From Clavelina lepadiformis (lineage: Eukaryota; Chordata; Ascidiacea; Aplousobranchia; Clavelinidae): a stretch of DNA of 64,000 nt. Positions 12,014-24,500 of this stretch are shown here, one piece after another (within the stretch, counting starts at the first letter, position 1; each line of letters begins with the position of its first letter). Where the stretch lies: the NCBI RefSeq assembly GCF_947623445.1, contig NC_135247.1, positions 1,862,501 to 1,926,500 on the forward strand, written 5' to 3'. The notes below the pieces were generated by a model that saw only the letters and a list, made by a program, of their open reading frames with translations, was not told the origin of the DNA and ran no database searches. Both the position numbers and the translations under genes were made by a program.

Positions 12014-14743
12014 TTACGTGTCTACTTCCAAATTAGACTTCCAATAATCGTCCCAGGTCTGACGCAATCGGCTTTTGGTGTCTACGTCAGCAAACACGTG
12101 ATCGATAGCTTCTTTCGACCAATTGAAAGTCTCCCTGCGGGAAAGGCCCAATGCACCGGCAGCTATGGAGTATTCGTTTGAGAGACTTGTAGCAAATATA
12201 CCTGCGCAAATAAGACGTTAAAAGGCTGAATACGTTGAATATGAAAATACACAACATGAGCAGAGCAGTTGTATAGTTGGGTCCCAAATTTTTCCGAGAG
12301 GATTTCGCGTTGGAAGAACGTAGCGAGCGTGACAGTAGAGTTGTAGACTAACGGCGAGGGGCCACACGATTTGGGACGCTTTTTACGACAGGAAAGAATT
12401 TGTTTGTTCGTTTGAAATCGCCTGGACAAGTTTTAAATGAACTTGATTTAAATCTAAGTAGCAAGAATATTAAGTTGAACCGGGCAATGTTATAGATGAA
12501 AACCTCCCATCGTCGTGGATTTATGTGGATAGCCAACGTTATGGACAGTGCATGGACCAACGTTATGTCAAAGTTTAAGGTCTGAATGATTTCAAATTTT
12601 TTCAACGTCCCTGGCTATTCTAGATTGTTCAAGTATAATTTTTAAAATGGTAGAGAACACAGTACTTGCTGACAAATAACATATTACTCAATCAACAAGT
12701 TACACGCTGTGTATTTCGGTGATACCGATGATACCATTCTCAGGAATCATATCAAAATGTTTCATAGAATGTTTTGTAACTCATTCAAGTAATTCACCTT
12801 TGTCGTCGGTTCCAACAATGCAAGGGTGCTGGTGCTCTTGGCGCCACCAAGTGAAGTGATGCTTCGTGTGATCCTCGGGGACAGTACAAGTTTTTATATT
12901 GGACGTGACACAAACTTCTAACGGAATTCTGGAAATAATAAAAAGTTTTTCAGTAAAGCTTTCGGTTCCCAGAAATTTGGAAAGCTCTTATTACCATAAT
13001 TCTAAGGCAAAATCCTGGAGCCTTCAGTACGGTCGTATCAGAATCTTTATCCCTGGGCTGAAGAAATATCTTTGCACACAGTAAACCCGGCGATGATTTC
13101 TCACCGCTCGAACCCAGGTCACTGACCTTATTTTTGTGCGTTTTTACGTTAATGTACTTTTTTAGTTTTACTGGTATTGTTTGAATTTAGAATTGCTTAT
13201 TTCAACCTAAGAACAGGAGCCAGCGTCGTTAATGCCTTGCCGAAGGGCATTACAACAATGGCATGGCGCCGCCTAAAATCGATTGCGATTCTGTGCTTTA
13301 TCAGCAACACCAAGTCTATATCCTCGGACTGAGTAAGTTTGTGATTCTGCTGTAAGTTAAACTTTGTGCTTGGGACCAAGTAGCTGGGTTAAGTGGTGGG
13401 ACAAAACGAAGATTTTACCGTTTCTTCAACACAACATCTCTCACTCCCGGTTCATTTGATATGAAGGTGCCATGGCCAATCCGATCCGGAAGAAGTTCCA
13501 GAAGCTTCTTCGTCTCCTCTTTCTTACCTTCCACCTCAGCCATATGCACTGCAAGATGAAGATTTGCTCTTCTTGCTTGCATCATTGGAGGGATGTAATC
13601 TGCGCCGTCATTTGCATGAGGATTGCCGCTGAAATCTACACCTGTGGTGAAGCGTGGTGCGTTGATAATTATTCAACCTGAGAGCAGATTTATCGGTTGA
13701 TTGTAGATTAGCGCTTAAAACTGACTACAAAAATTAACATACAAAGGGCGGATGTCATGTCAAATTTTGCACGGTGAATTACGGAAAGCTTATGTATACC
13801 CACAACTAAGTTTCCATTGGTTGAAAGTGAAAATTCTTCGGCTAATTTCACAGTTTCGTGAGCTTCCTCCACACTTTTGCTTCGATCAATGGAAGGAAGA
13901 TAACGGACATCGATCCTGCATCGATCTTCATTCTCTTCCCGATATCTTTGAATAGCTAACAAAGGGATCATAACATAGCATAATCAAGTCCATACTAATA
14001 CACTGGATTCTGTTATTTTAAAGCCGAAGAAACCTTTCAATTACGTTGAGTGATCTCAAGTTGTTATCATTCCGGATTAAAACTCACCATAGTCGGAATA
14101 AAGATGTCAACATGATTTGAAGCCAAAGTTAATCGACTAGCTATGAATTGTTACCTGTCAGAACAGCCTCCATATAGCTCCGTTTTGTCATTCCACTGCT
14201 TAATACATTTCTTGGTGTGCTTCGTAACTCAAGATATTTGACTTGGTCCAAAGCAAAGTCTGTTATCACGTCTTTTGTGACTTCCACCACAATCTACACA
14301 GTAAAATACCAGCTGAATCAACACCACAGAAATTTATGCGAGTTTTTAAGTTGAAAGAATTTAAACATCTGAAGCCTTGAAAAATAATATTACGTATTGG
14401 CATTACCTCAGGGCTGACAACGATTTCATGAAGTATTCGGAACATTTCAAATCCCTCCTGCATTGTTCTTCGTTCACCTTTGCCGATAATCGTTGAAGCT
14501 GGAAAGCAAAAAACAATGGGACAGTGTTACAAAATATGGCAAAAATGTAAATGTAAAACGCATGTTAATGTCACAACAAAATACAATATCCCTGTAACAA
14601 CTGCACGTACCATATGAATTGTTGGTAGGCCCTCTCCTCAAGAGCTTATTCAAGGTTTCATCACTCAATGACCCATTTAGGTGAGCATGAAGTTCAATCT
14701 TTGGGAGCTCTTGACAAAATTTCAAATCAGCTAAGTCGGCCAT
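12014..14743 (-). CDS. ADAL: ADAL / MAPDA, N6-methyl-AMP deaminase, seven exons
   Basis: Exons 14743-14611, 14498-14407, 14293-14155, 13955-13800, 13641-13419, 12928-12798 and 12201-12014 splice in phase to 353 residues (human ADAL is 355). The family deaminates N6-methyl-AMP to IMP in the cytosol, clearing modified nucleotides from RNA turnover. The zinc and catalytic residues of the adenosine deaminase fold are all seen: ELHAHLNGS near residue 17, the HMAE segment in exon 5, DRIGHGTF, LEVCVTSN and GTDDKG near the end. The N-terminus MADLADLKFCQELPKIELHAH and the substrate-loop segment VKYLELRSTPRN fit ADAL rather than ADA1 or CECR1/ADA2. Intron 5 contains a tRNA-like repeat (13211-13334). 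Confidence 0.96.
13211..13334. repeat. tRNA-like/SINE-type repeat inside an ADAL intron
   Basis: The block contains 'AATGCCTTGCCGAAGGGCA' followed by 'TACAACAATGGCATGGCGCC'. A diverged relative lies at 47650-47780 (shared AACAGGAGC, CGTTAATGC, ATTA-AACA and a GCGATT/GCGAG block). The CTTGCCNAAGGGCA motif with a tRNA-like second half is common in dispersed repeats of marine deuterostomes. It lies wholly inside ADAL intron 5. The boundaries are approximate. Confidence 0.5.
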
Positions 14744-15342
14744 TTTAAAAAACTAACCATAAAAATCCCACAATACCTGACAAAAGACATCAGTCAAGCT
14801 TAGGATTTGCATTAAGGGTGATTCTCAATTGCAAGGTATTAACTGTGTTTCCTACCTCTAACATATTATTTTTACTGCGTGTATTAATGCATTTACATAC
14901 AAAATGATTCAAGTATAAATAGGGTTCTCCTGTATTGGTAAGAAAATAACTCCGCTGCATGATAATGAACAGTTTTACTAATCACGTTAGTGTAACAAAT
15001 TCTTCTTTATCTGCAGTGCTTGAAATGTCATTACTTATTTTCCGTTATGAAATGCACATCAGCACAGAAAATAACAACAAATTGCAACAAACTTGGTCAA
15101 ATTCATGCTGTTAAGCCCTACGAAGTGATATTAATAATAATGCACATCAACTTAAAGAAAAGCCACATTTATGCATCTGCTGATAAATGTATGATACTAT
15201 AGCTCTGTCCTTGAAATTAGTTTATATAACGTCATATATAAATTTACCAAGTTTACACTAATTTGAAATACTCACCGCAAGAAGCAAAGAACCTTATATT
15301 TTACGTACAAATATATCTATAGCACAGGAAAAAGTAACTGAG
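14744..15342. other. Intergenic between ADAL and the ZRSR2-like gene
   Basis: A 600-bp AT-rich spacer holding the ADAL promoter and the 3' UTR of the ZRSR2-like gene. Nothing else was recognised. Confidence 0.5.
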
Positions 15343-16854
15343 TTAATCAGAATTGCCAGCACTGTGAGATTTCTTTTTATGTTTATGATTTTTATGAGAT
15401 TTTTTTTTCTCTTTTTTGTGTTTTTTCTTCTTTGACTTTTTACTTTCTTTTTTGAACAAATCTTCATCTAAATCTGATGAAACTGATTTGCGCTTCTTAC
15501 GCTTTCGGCTTTTTCTAGCGTCTGTGGGGCTTGGGCTGCGTTTTCGTTTGCTTTTAGGGTGTCTTGTGTCCCAATTTCTGGAAACGCTCAGCTTTCCATG
15601 GAATGTGTTCCGGTATTTTGAAACTGTCCGTTCAGATGCAGTAAAATCACAGTCAGCATTATAAAATCTTCGTGCTCGGTCTTTAAACACGTGCAAGAAG
15701 TTACAGCTGTTGCCTCGAGGACAGACGCGATTATTAAAATGCATTCCACAAATTGCTCCTTTCCAACTTTTAATATTTATGAATTCACATGAAAGGCACC
15801 TGCCGCCGTAAAAACGTCCATTTAACTTTTCAAAAGCATGCACCGCGTCTTCCTCCGTCTGATATTGAACATAAACGTTGCCACGCAAATGGTTCTCTCG
15901 ATTGCAACACACTTTGAATTGAACAACTTTTCCGTACGTTTCTAATTCAGGTAAAACGTCGTCAGAAAATTCAACAAACTCATCGTACAAATCAGCTTCT
16001 GAATGCTCTAGGGCAAGGTCATTTTCATCGCCCTGAGAGCTGCGTTTGGCGCGTTGCATTATGTCAAACGCAAATGTGTTAAACATTCCACGAAGGAGAA
16101 TCGTATTGGTCCGAGATGGCTTCTCATGCAGCCTTGAACAAAAGTCACCAAAACGACATGATCCAACTTTGTCATAAAATTGACAAGGCACTCTATTATT
16201 GTTAGTTCGTAGTGTGCAAGGCCGTGCAGTAGATGTTGCGGGGGTGGTAGATAACACAGCTTTAACTGAACTGACATCAGTTTTCTTGGAAGTCACATCA
16301 CCTGACACAGATTGAGGTTCATATGGGTTACGCCACTCACTGGCCTCAGCATCTATTTGGTCAAGCAACTTGGCAATTGCAGCATTTTTTACCTCCTCAT
16401 CAACTCGAACTGTTTCTTGCTCTTTACTCTCATCTTGGGGAGTTGGAGAAACTTTGCCACTGTCATTTGACGCACAAGTTTCTTGTGAATTTACTTTGTT
16501 CGCTTGAACACCAGTTTTCAAATCATCTTCACGATTCAATGACAAGGTTACACTGTTGCTAGTTTTTTTCATTCCTTGTCCCGTAAGAAGAGGTGGCTCA
16601 GTGAAATACTGACGATAATCAATTACTTTTCTTGGAGGCGAAGTCGATTCATCAACTGAGCTTTCTTCAGAAAGCGAAGTTTCTTGTGAAACATCATGTA
16701 ATTTTCCATCACGTTTGAAAGCAAGTGCTTTACGTTTACAAGATCGTTTGATCTTTTTGATCAACTTCCTCCGTTCTTTATGTTTCAGTTTAATTGCTGA
16801 TTGTAATATCTTATTCCAGTCTAGTTCAGTTTTGAACACTTTTTGGTAATTCAT
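15343..16854 (-). CDS. ZRSR2: ZRSR2-like U2AF35-related splicing factor, single exon
   Basis: A 503-residue frame with no introns. It matches ZRSR2/U2AF35-related protein, which recognises the 3' splice site, notably of U12-type introns, in the nucleus. Domains: basic N-terminus; DQIDAEASEWRNPYEP (about 165-180, compare human DQAENELENGTTWQNP); first CCCH finger with C-x8-C-x5-C-x3-H spacing (about 224-243); RRM of the UHM type ending GRFYGGRCLSCEF (about 250-360); second CCCH finger ICGMHFNNRVCPRG (about 369-388); and a Lys-rich tail in place of the RS domain of the human protein. The start MNYQKVF at 16854 was preferred over an in-frame ATG 30 bases upstream because the extra residues are hydrophobic and unlike the family. 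Lack of introns suggests an old retrogene, or intron loss. Confidence 0.92.
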   Translation of the reverse strand: MNYQKVFKTELDWNKILQSAIKLKHKERRKLIKKIKRSCKRKALAFKRDGKLHDVSQETSLSEESSVDESTSPPRKVIDYRQYFTEPPLLTGQGMKKTSNSVTLSLNREDDLKTGVQANKVNSQETCASNDSGKVSPTPQDESKEQETVRVDEEVKNAAIAKLLDQIDAEASEWRNPYEPQSVSGDVTSKKTDVSSVKAVLSTTPATSTARPCTLRTNNNRVPCQFYDKVGSCRFGDFCSRLHEKPSRTNTILLRGMFNTFAFDIMQRAKRSSQGDENDLALEHSEADLYDEFVEFSDDVLPELETYGKVVQFKVCCNRENHLRGNVYVQYQTEEDAVHAFEKLNGRFYGGRCLSCEFINIKSWKGAICGMHFNNRVCPRGNSCNFLHVFKDRARRFYNADCDFTASERTVSKYRNTFHGKLSVSRNWDTRHPKSKRKRSPSPTDARKSRKRKKRKSVSSDLDEDLFKKESKKSKKKKHKKEKKKSHKNHKHKKKSHSAGNSD

Positions 16855-19414
16855 GTTGACAACAAGAGTTACACAGAAACACACACTACATGTGACACGC
16901 TTCTACACATCATTGCCTACTCACAAAACAGAAAATTACAGTCAGGTACACAGGGAAAAGGTGACTCATAATGTTCCAAAATTTAGCTCTGCTGGCTAAA
17001 TAACAGACATAATTGCTTAATGAAAAAATTTTTGGCAAATGAATGTCTGTACATTGTCTAAAAACGTCCATACAGAAAGCTTTCAGACAATGGTACTTTT
17101 TGTAGCCAGGTGTTCAATTGCGTTCCGCTCAAAAAATATCTCGGTACAACACATATATATATTCACAAAACATTTTGAATTACGAAAGCCTGGACCAAAG
17201 ATTGGAAATTTTTACCATTTCGAACATCTTTATCCAAACAAACAAAATATGATATGCCTTAAAATAGTCCACTTCCCTTGAAAGTTGTCATCTGATTGTG
17301 CACTTGTATCATACACTAGACCCCCTAAATGTTATTACAAATTTATCTATTTCCAAATATTTCAAAAACTATTTATTAGCCACTTGAATAATTTCCATCC
17401 AATCACATGTATGCTGGTTCAATTTTGAATCAAGGCAAAAGGAGCAAAGTGTAAAATGAAATGCTAAGTCCAAGGTGCATAGCTTTCAAATCGCTATGAA
17501 GTAAGAACCATGGAACATATTTTCAACAGTTTTTTATCGCCTAAAAGAATTCATATGGCACTCACCTGAGCAAAATATTTACAATCTAATGCCCAGAACA
17601 CTTGTAATTTAAACAAAAATCAAAGTGGGTCGAGCAGTTATGGCACGAGCATTTTCCTGTGAAATAAGGTCTAGTGCAGAATAATATCACATATATTTGT
17701 GACAAACCTGATATAGGTTACTCAACTAACCAGTGTATGAACACCCTGCTACCCAATGGTGATGACACAATTACTTTGAGTTTAACATAGCTTACTGTGA
17801 GACTGTGTGCTGACAGACAGATGTATTGTGCATTTTTCACTTCTGCACTAGCAACAAGACTAGTGTTTTGAGTTTACCTAGCTATTAATTTAACTATAGG
17901 AAAGGCACGTTAAATTATGCTTACTGTGGAATTATAGCCCGTTGTTCGTACCGGAAGGCGGCCCTCATCAATTAATCAATCGTTTTATTTTTATTTTTCG
18001 TAAACAACTTAATCGCATCACGAATAGGCCCAGCCTATGTCAAACATTTATGTAACGCGCCAGCACACTCATGTACCATCTGTGCCAGGATCTGTGCACT
18101 GTGTAGCACATTATTCCATGAATGCACGGTAACCTAGTGGATCGAAGCCTGCAGTGTACAGTACACTAGCTACATGCAAAAATCCGTAAAAAAAATTAAA
18201 AGCTGCATCACAACAAAAAGTTTCATGTATCGATAGCTGTTTTATATTTCAATCATATTATTTTTTGTCAAAAGCGCTGTGGAGACGAAAAATCAAGCCA
18301 GTTTCACCCGGTTCGTCTGCTTTCCGCCCATTAAAATGGGTGAAAATGCGGTAATATTTTCCCATTGGAGTGGCAGGAAGTATGCCTTTCTTAGCACGAG
18401 CCAATGAATACGAAAAAGTGGCAAAGCCGAAAAGGCTTAAAACGTGCTCAAAAATAATCAAGGTAATAATCGCTGATAACAACTAGCACGGCCACTAAAC
18501 CTATAATTAGTTAAATCCAAAAAACAAAAGTTGAAAAAAGTGAAATTAAGCAGATTAGCAGGTGATGTGTTGAAGTCTTTAAAATACTAATTAAAGTTCT
18601 TATTCGTTCTGCTGTAAAATAAGTCGTAGCTAGCTAAATAAGCTAAAATAGTAAGTAAAACATTCCAAACCCTGGTTAACAAAGTAAAAAATGCTGCTAT
18701 AGCTATGGTTCTTGTTGACTCTGCAATTGCAGCCCTGATTCAAACAATTTATTACAGGATATTTTTCCGTGTATTATTTTACTATTCGGCAAAAAAAAAA
18801 CATCTTTAAATCTTTTGTGAACGTTCGACTAAACCACAGATTATGGTGGACAATGGATACTTTCGGGCACCAAGTCGGACCATAAGCAGCCAGACCAGTG
18901 CACGCTGGGAACATTGCAAATCCATTACAACCTAAAGGGAGCCAGCCAGCTCACTGTAAAGAAGTTTACTAAGAGTGAGGGGTACTACGCCATTGCCCAA
19001 CGTCCAAGTGTCTGTACTAAAAATTAATTTCCCTGCAAGTTAAATAGTCAAAGCATTAAACTTGCAGTCTTCGATGACCGCAAGGTCTTTCGCCGCCCCA
19101 CACCAAGCAACTGTTAATTTTTGTTATGGTAGGATGATGGTTTTCCTCGGAATGACAAAAGTCCTTTGAGTTTTCCTTTGAATGGCGAAAAATAAATTCT
19201 CTCTCGTTAAGGCTTTAACTAGGCCTACACATATCTATGTATGCTTAGGCTAGCCTATATTGTGATAGTTCTAACAAATCGCTGGATTACCTTATCTGAT
19301 AGGCCAACTTATGAATATTGTCTGGTATTATAGACTATAGGCCAATATACTTACTAGGTTTACAACACTTCGTATATTTTGTGAAAATCACTTGGATCAA
19401 CATCTTTTGAAAAT
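16855..19414. other. Intergenic between ZRSR2-like gene and SDE2
   Basis: A 2.6-kb spacer between divergently transcribed genes, so it holds both promoters. It carries one copy of a dispersed repeat (18262-18585) and scattered CACTAGACC motifs in both orientations (about 17314 and 17666). No exon was recognised. Confidence 0.5.
18262..18585. repeat. Dispersed repeat family, copy A
   Basis: This block aligns along most of its length with 46205-46445. Shared stretches include GCACGGCCACTAAAC, ATAATTAGTTAAATCCA and CGAAAAGGCTT. Copy A has about 85 bases that copy B lacks. There is no open frame of note and no clear terminal inverted repeat, so it is an unclassified interspersed repeat. Confidence 0.7.
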
Positions 19415-20921
19415 ATGAGAGTGCAAGTTCATCTTGAAAAACTTTTTGTGCCTGCTGTTGAAGTTGAAGTGAATTCATCATGTACGATGGCCAAGTTTGC
19501 TGGACTTCTCTTTAACAACAATGTTTTGCCGTCTGCTTTAAAGTCATCGATTTATTTGACACGAAATGGTCTTTGTGCCAAAGATGATGATATATTGGTC
19601 CAAGGAGATTACATTGCTGCCCATGTAAGACTTCGTGGAGGCAAGGGAGGATTTGGATCGATGCTTCGGGCTCTCGGATCACAAATTGAAAAGACAACGA
19701 ACATGTAAAGTTTACTAATATCTAGTATCATAGCGCTTACGTTACCAGGTTGTTATTTTTAATATGGTGTTAGTTAATGTAACACAATAGTTATTTCTTT
19801 GCATGTACGGACGCAAAATTGATAATTGTGTTTGAAATTATAATTGTGGATTTGTTTTTCAGGGAGGCGTGCAGAGACCTCAGTGGAAGAAGGATGCGGG
19901 ATGTAAATAACGAGAAAAAAATGATGGAGTGGATTAAAAAGAAAGCGGACAACGATAGAAAGAAAGAACAAGAAAAGTATGAAACATTTTCTCACGAATT
20001 CTTCGTATCTTTGAATCATTTGCCAGTTTTTGAAACACTTTTTCCATCACTTACAGAATTGAAAAGTTAGAAAAGCAACTTCAACGTCCGAAACACTATT
20101 TTAATGATCCCGATTATGAGCGCAAGTTGGAAGAAGCAACAGATAATGTGGAAGATGCTTTAAAGAAAGGACTCACTGCACAGAAGCGAAAAGCAGAGAA
20201 CCTTCCATCAAGGTAATGACTGATGAATATGATCGTTGTCATGGATACAATACCTCTTCAATCTTTTTCATCTCTATCAAACTTCTAAATTTCCAGCTCC
20301 AAAATGAAATCTTCTGTGGATGTAAAAAGGAGCAAGTTATGGTTTAGTATAAACGACTCCACTGATTCCTCCTCTGATTCTGATGGTGAAGACATCAATC
20401 CAAGATTATCCATGAAGCAAGGTAATGGGTTTCCAGAATCAAGTTCATCTTTACAAGATGAATCCTTTTCCACCAGCATAAACACCGATTCTTCCAAAAC
20501 GGAAGATAATGAAGTGATCTCTGCTCCTCCACAAAAAGAACAGAGCATTCTGAAAGAGACTTCCGCCAAACTTCCTGCCCATGAAGAGGATATCAGCCAG
20601 GATGGTGATGAAGCAAAGAGAAGTCATGAAGAAAAGTCCAGTGATGATGCATCAGCAGCAGGTGATGACCCAACTAGAACTTCTACCCCTGATAAAGAAG
20701 ATGAAAAAAAGCAGGACATTTCTGATATTGATCTCTCATCCTTCAACAATGTGGAGGAATTAAAATCTTTGGGTCCGGAAGCGTTGAAATCTGCTTTGAT
20801 TGCTCGTGGTATGAAGTGTGGGGGAGATTTGACACAAAGAGCTGAGAGATTATTTTCCGTTAAAGGATTAAATAAAGATGAAATCCCAACGTCACTTCTT
20901 GCAAAGAAAAAATTGTTATGA
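19415..20921 (+). CDS. SDE2: SDE2, ubiquitin-fold splicing and genome-maintenance factor
   Basis: Exons 19415-19704, 19863-19976, 20057-20212 and 20297-20921 join in phase to 394 residues (human 451). SDE2 has an N-terminal ubiquitin-like fold cut after a GG pair; the released C-terminal part acts in pre-mRNA splicing and replication-stress control in the nucleus. Visible: the ubiquitin-like fold (1-76) ending VRLRGG, the conserved mature start [18 protein letters not shown], the [17 protein letters not shown] block, a Lys/Glu-rich helix, [10 protein letters not shown], an acidic Ser-rich middle, and a C-terminal SAP-like region ([20 protein letters not shown]). The GG|KGG cleavage site is intact. 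The gene converges on CAMSAP: the stops are 638 bp apart. Confidence 0.96.
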
Positions 20922-21558
20922 TTTTAAAGCTTTTTGACGATGACTAATATTTTCATTGCTGCCTAAAATTGTAAAATATTACGATGGTCTTACTGCACAA
21001 TATAACGATGGTTTTTAAAACAGAATGTTTGCTATTGAAGAGTTTTAATAACAGTACATTGTGTCACACAACAATCAACGGAAAGGTAACTGGTACTCAG
21101 CAACAACAGAAATTTAAACAATTAATGGCAAGCGCTGTCATCAGAGATTCTCCACTTTGATATACATTATACAGATTGCTTGAATGCAGGAACAAAACGA
21201 AAGCAGGCTTGCCAAGGAAGTATCACTACAAGTAAACGAAACACCCAAATATACACAGAATCATTATATATATTAAGCTTGAAGGTACCGAATGGACAAC
21301 AGTGTCATAAATTGCGAATGTACTAGATTTTCAAGAGCACCTTAATAGGCTGGGAATCTGTGTTAACTTTTTCACAGCTTTGTAATTAATATAAGTTACC
21401 TATGAGTTAGTACCAGAATAAATGCAAGTCAACCACAAAGTAATGTGAATATGATTCTTATCACAGTGTGCACAGTAAATGCAACCATTTCAAACAGTGA
21501 ACGAAAGGAAATAAAAAATATGATATGGAGCATAGAATGCAGATTTTCAAAAAAGATC
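20922..21558. other. 3' intergenic space between convergent SDE2 and CAMSAP
   Basis: Short AT-rich gap that must contain both 3' UTRs. An AATAAA at about 21416 on the + strand could serve SDE2. No other feature was seen. Confidence 0.45.
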
Positions 21559-24500
21559 TCATTTCTTTGCATGCTGCCAGAGAGAGTTCTTGATAGTGAT
21601 TCCATCAATGCTGACCGACAATGTTTTTGAAGGGACACTGGAAAATGACCTTCTTCCAGAGTTGTATTTGAAGAGAGATTCAATCATTGGAGGTGTAATG
21701 GTATGTGGGCCTAAACAAATTAAACTTAATACTTACAACGCATTTTTAAATGTGTTTGAGGGACTGAAACAATCGCTTAAATTTCTCCAACAGTCCTTCA
21801 AAATTTTTACTTTTGCAACTACAACAGCAAAATTAGCAGTTAGCATTTAAAAGTCGTGTTCTTTTCAAATTTTTTAGTGATCGCCAAAGTGAAACCTTAG
21901 CACTGCATGCAGTAATAACTGGCCACTATCAAATAGGCATTTGTGAGTGCAAGTTAACGATAACATTAATGTGCAACCAGGTATGAGCATAACACATACC
22001 AGTCCCACAAATCTTGTGCAATTTTTCTTCATCGGGGTGGTAGCTGTACAAGCCACGATACTGACATTTGCCGTCCCTGAACAGCACCATCAAGTGGCGT
22101 GCTTCACTTTGCTCCAGTGCCTGCAATGTGCGAGAATCTTGTTTACAAAGGTCGGCTTCGAAATCGTTTTCATGGATTTTTTGCCGATTCCAACTCTTTC
22201 ACCACTACTCTGGTTTTTTGCTCGCCAGAGTAATAACGAGTTGATTTGGTCTGACAGAACCTTGGTAATTAATCAGCCGCGAGCACCACACACCTCGGTT
22301 AATAATAAAAAGCACTCTACATTGCAATCTCTTCATATTATCCATACCTGCAGCGTTTTATTGCGAACGGGTTCATTCACTTTACCAGACAAACAGCAAT
22401 GATTGAGAGAGTTCATTATCAGAGTCCTGTTCGATTTAACACTAAGTTGCTTGTATAACTTTGGCCCTGTTAGAAGATAAGCATTTGAAAACGTTTTTGT
22501 CATCAAACCGTTAGGATAGCTGTTAGATGTAAAACTTAAAAGACGATAATTTTTATTTGTTTAACATAATATCTTTGCATGCAGTATTTACCAGTGTATT
22601 CAGATCCTGGAGTTGATCCCAACGAATCTGAATCATCTTCACGAGAACTCGACTAAAGTAGAAGAACATTTTATCAAAATTTAGCTGTATTTTAACCTTT
22701 GTATGAAAAATACATGTCGTAAAAACCACATGCTTATAAAATGCATCAAGTTCAATCCCTACCCTATGGGCAAAGATTTTCGGGGAGAAGGGAACAGTCA
22801 ACCCACGGCTTGTAGATGGCACATCTGAACAAGATAAATACATTTGTTATATGACGATATTTGTTGCCAGTTTATTCAATCATCTTACCGTGTTCCAAAT
22901 TTCTTGAAGATTCATCACGTTCTGGGTGCTGTGGAGTGAGTTTTACCTTGGGGGTCTGAATAACATGTGATGCGACTTATTAGTTTTACAAGAAATAACA
23001 ATTTGGTTGAAACCAGTCGAGGAAACATCTTTTAAGATACAATTTGCAAGTACCAGCGACAAATTATTTTTTTCATTTATTTATTACGAGCAGATTTTTA
23101 CAATATAAAAGTTTGCTAGTCTGAGTTTAGTTCAAGTTGGTTATTTACAATGGGTACAATACAGAGAAACTTTGAACCCAACAATTATTTGCCTTCTTTG
23201 CACTTCCACTGGAGCCGATGACACCAACTTGATGGAGAGACGCCTCCTCCTCTTGCTTTTTTCTTTTCTGATACTCCTTCAATCTTTTTTCTCTTTTTTC
23301 TTTTTCCTCCACCTTTTTCTGCAAAGCTCTCTCCTGTTGAAGTCTGCCGGGATATTTACAAATTACCAATTGGAAAATTAAAACTAACAACATGTAGAAT
23401 TGTAGACTGAACAAATTTAAATGAAATGGTAATGTATTGACAGGTTTAAGGATTCTATAACCCTCTTTGTCCATCGCCCTGAATTTGAAAAGGAATCTTT
23501 CATCAAAGACGAACCTGGCTTCGACTTTTCTCACTTCTGATTCCTTTTCTCGCTCCATCTGCTTCTTCCTCTGCTCTTCTTCTTTCTTTAATCGTGAGAG
23601 GAGGAATTGTTCCTTCTTCTTTGCAAGTTTGCTCGCCGGACTATTCTCATCGACGATCGTGAAACCCATCGCTGTATAAAAAGTGGACCCTCGGTAAGAA
23701 CACTATAATCCACGTCATTCAACTACTGAGAATTGGGTGAAGTATCATGATCGCAAAGTTGTATTGACCAACATATACTTGAGTGGTTGGCAGCAAAACA
23801 CATACCTCTTCTCTCCGAATCATCCAGGTTGGAGAAGGAGTCGTCTCTAGCTTGAGCTGTTTACATCAAGAAGAAAAATTAAAAATTCCTCCAAACACTG
23901 AATGTCCAATTGAACGAGGCAGCTACTTACAAGAGGTTGCACGAGGCGATTTCGAGGGTGTTGATTGACACGATGAGCTTTTTATCCGGTCGGAAAACGT
24001 GTTGTAGTTGATTGAAATGTCATGAGATTCTTGTGATGTTTCTGAAACGATCAAATCACAAAGAAATTTTGTTTAATAGTTTTCAGTGCACAGTTAATGC
24101 ACCATAGTATCTCCTATGAATACACAAAGATGTGGACTTTTGTAGCAACTTGTTACCCGGATCTTGTTTGTGGCCTTTGCTGCCAGAAGGAAATAATGAT
24201 CGTCGAGTCTGACTGTCTTCAACAGCTGTCTCCGTCATAACAACGTTGCTTGCTTTTGCGTGAGAGCGAGTCGGACTTTGCGAGGAAAGATCTTTGTGTT
24301 TGTTCCGACTTGATCCGGATGCTGACTGAGGTGAGTTCACTTTCGAAGTAATACCGGGAGTCATTTTGTTAGAGGATGACGGATTATTTAATCTCGCATC
24401 AACATCGGACCGGCTTAAAATCTGCGTTTGATTATTTTGCATGACCCGGTTATTAAAGTTTTGATTTTCATCGATAGACTGCTTCAATTTTTCAATGTTA

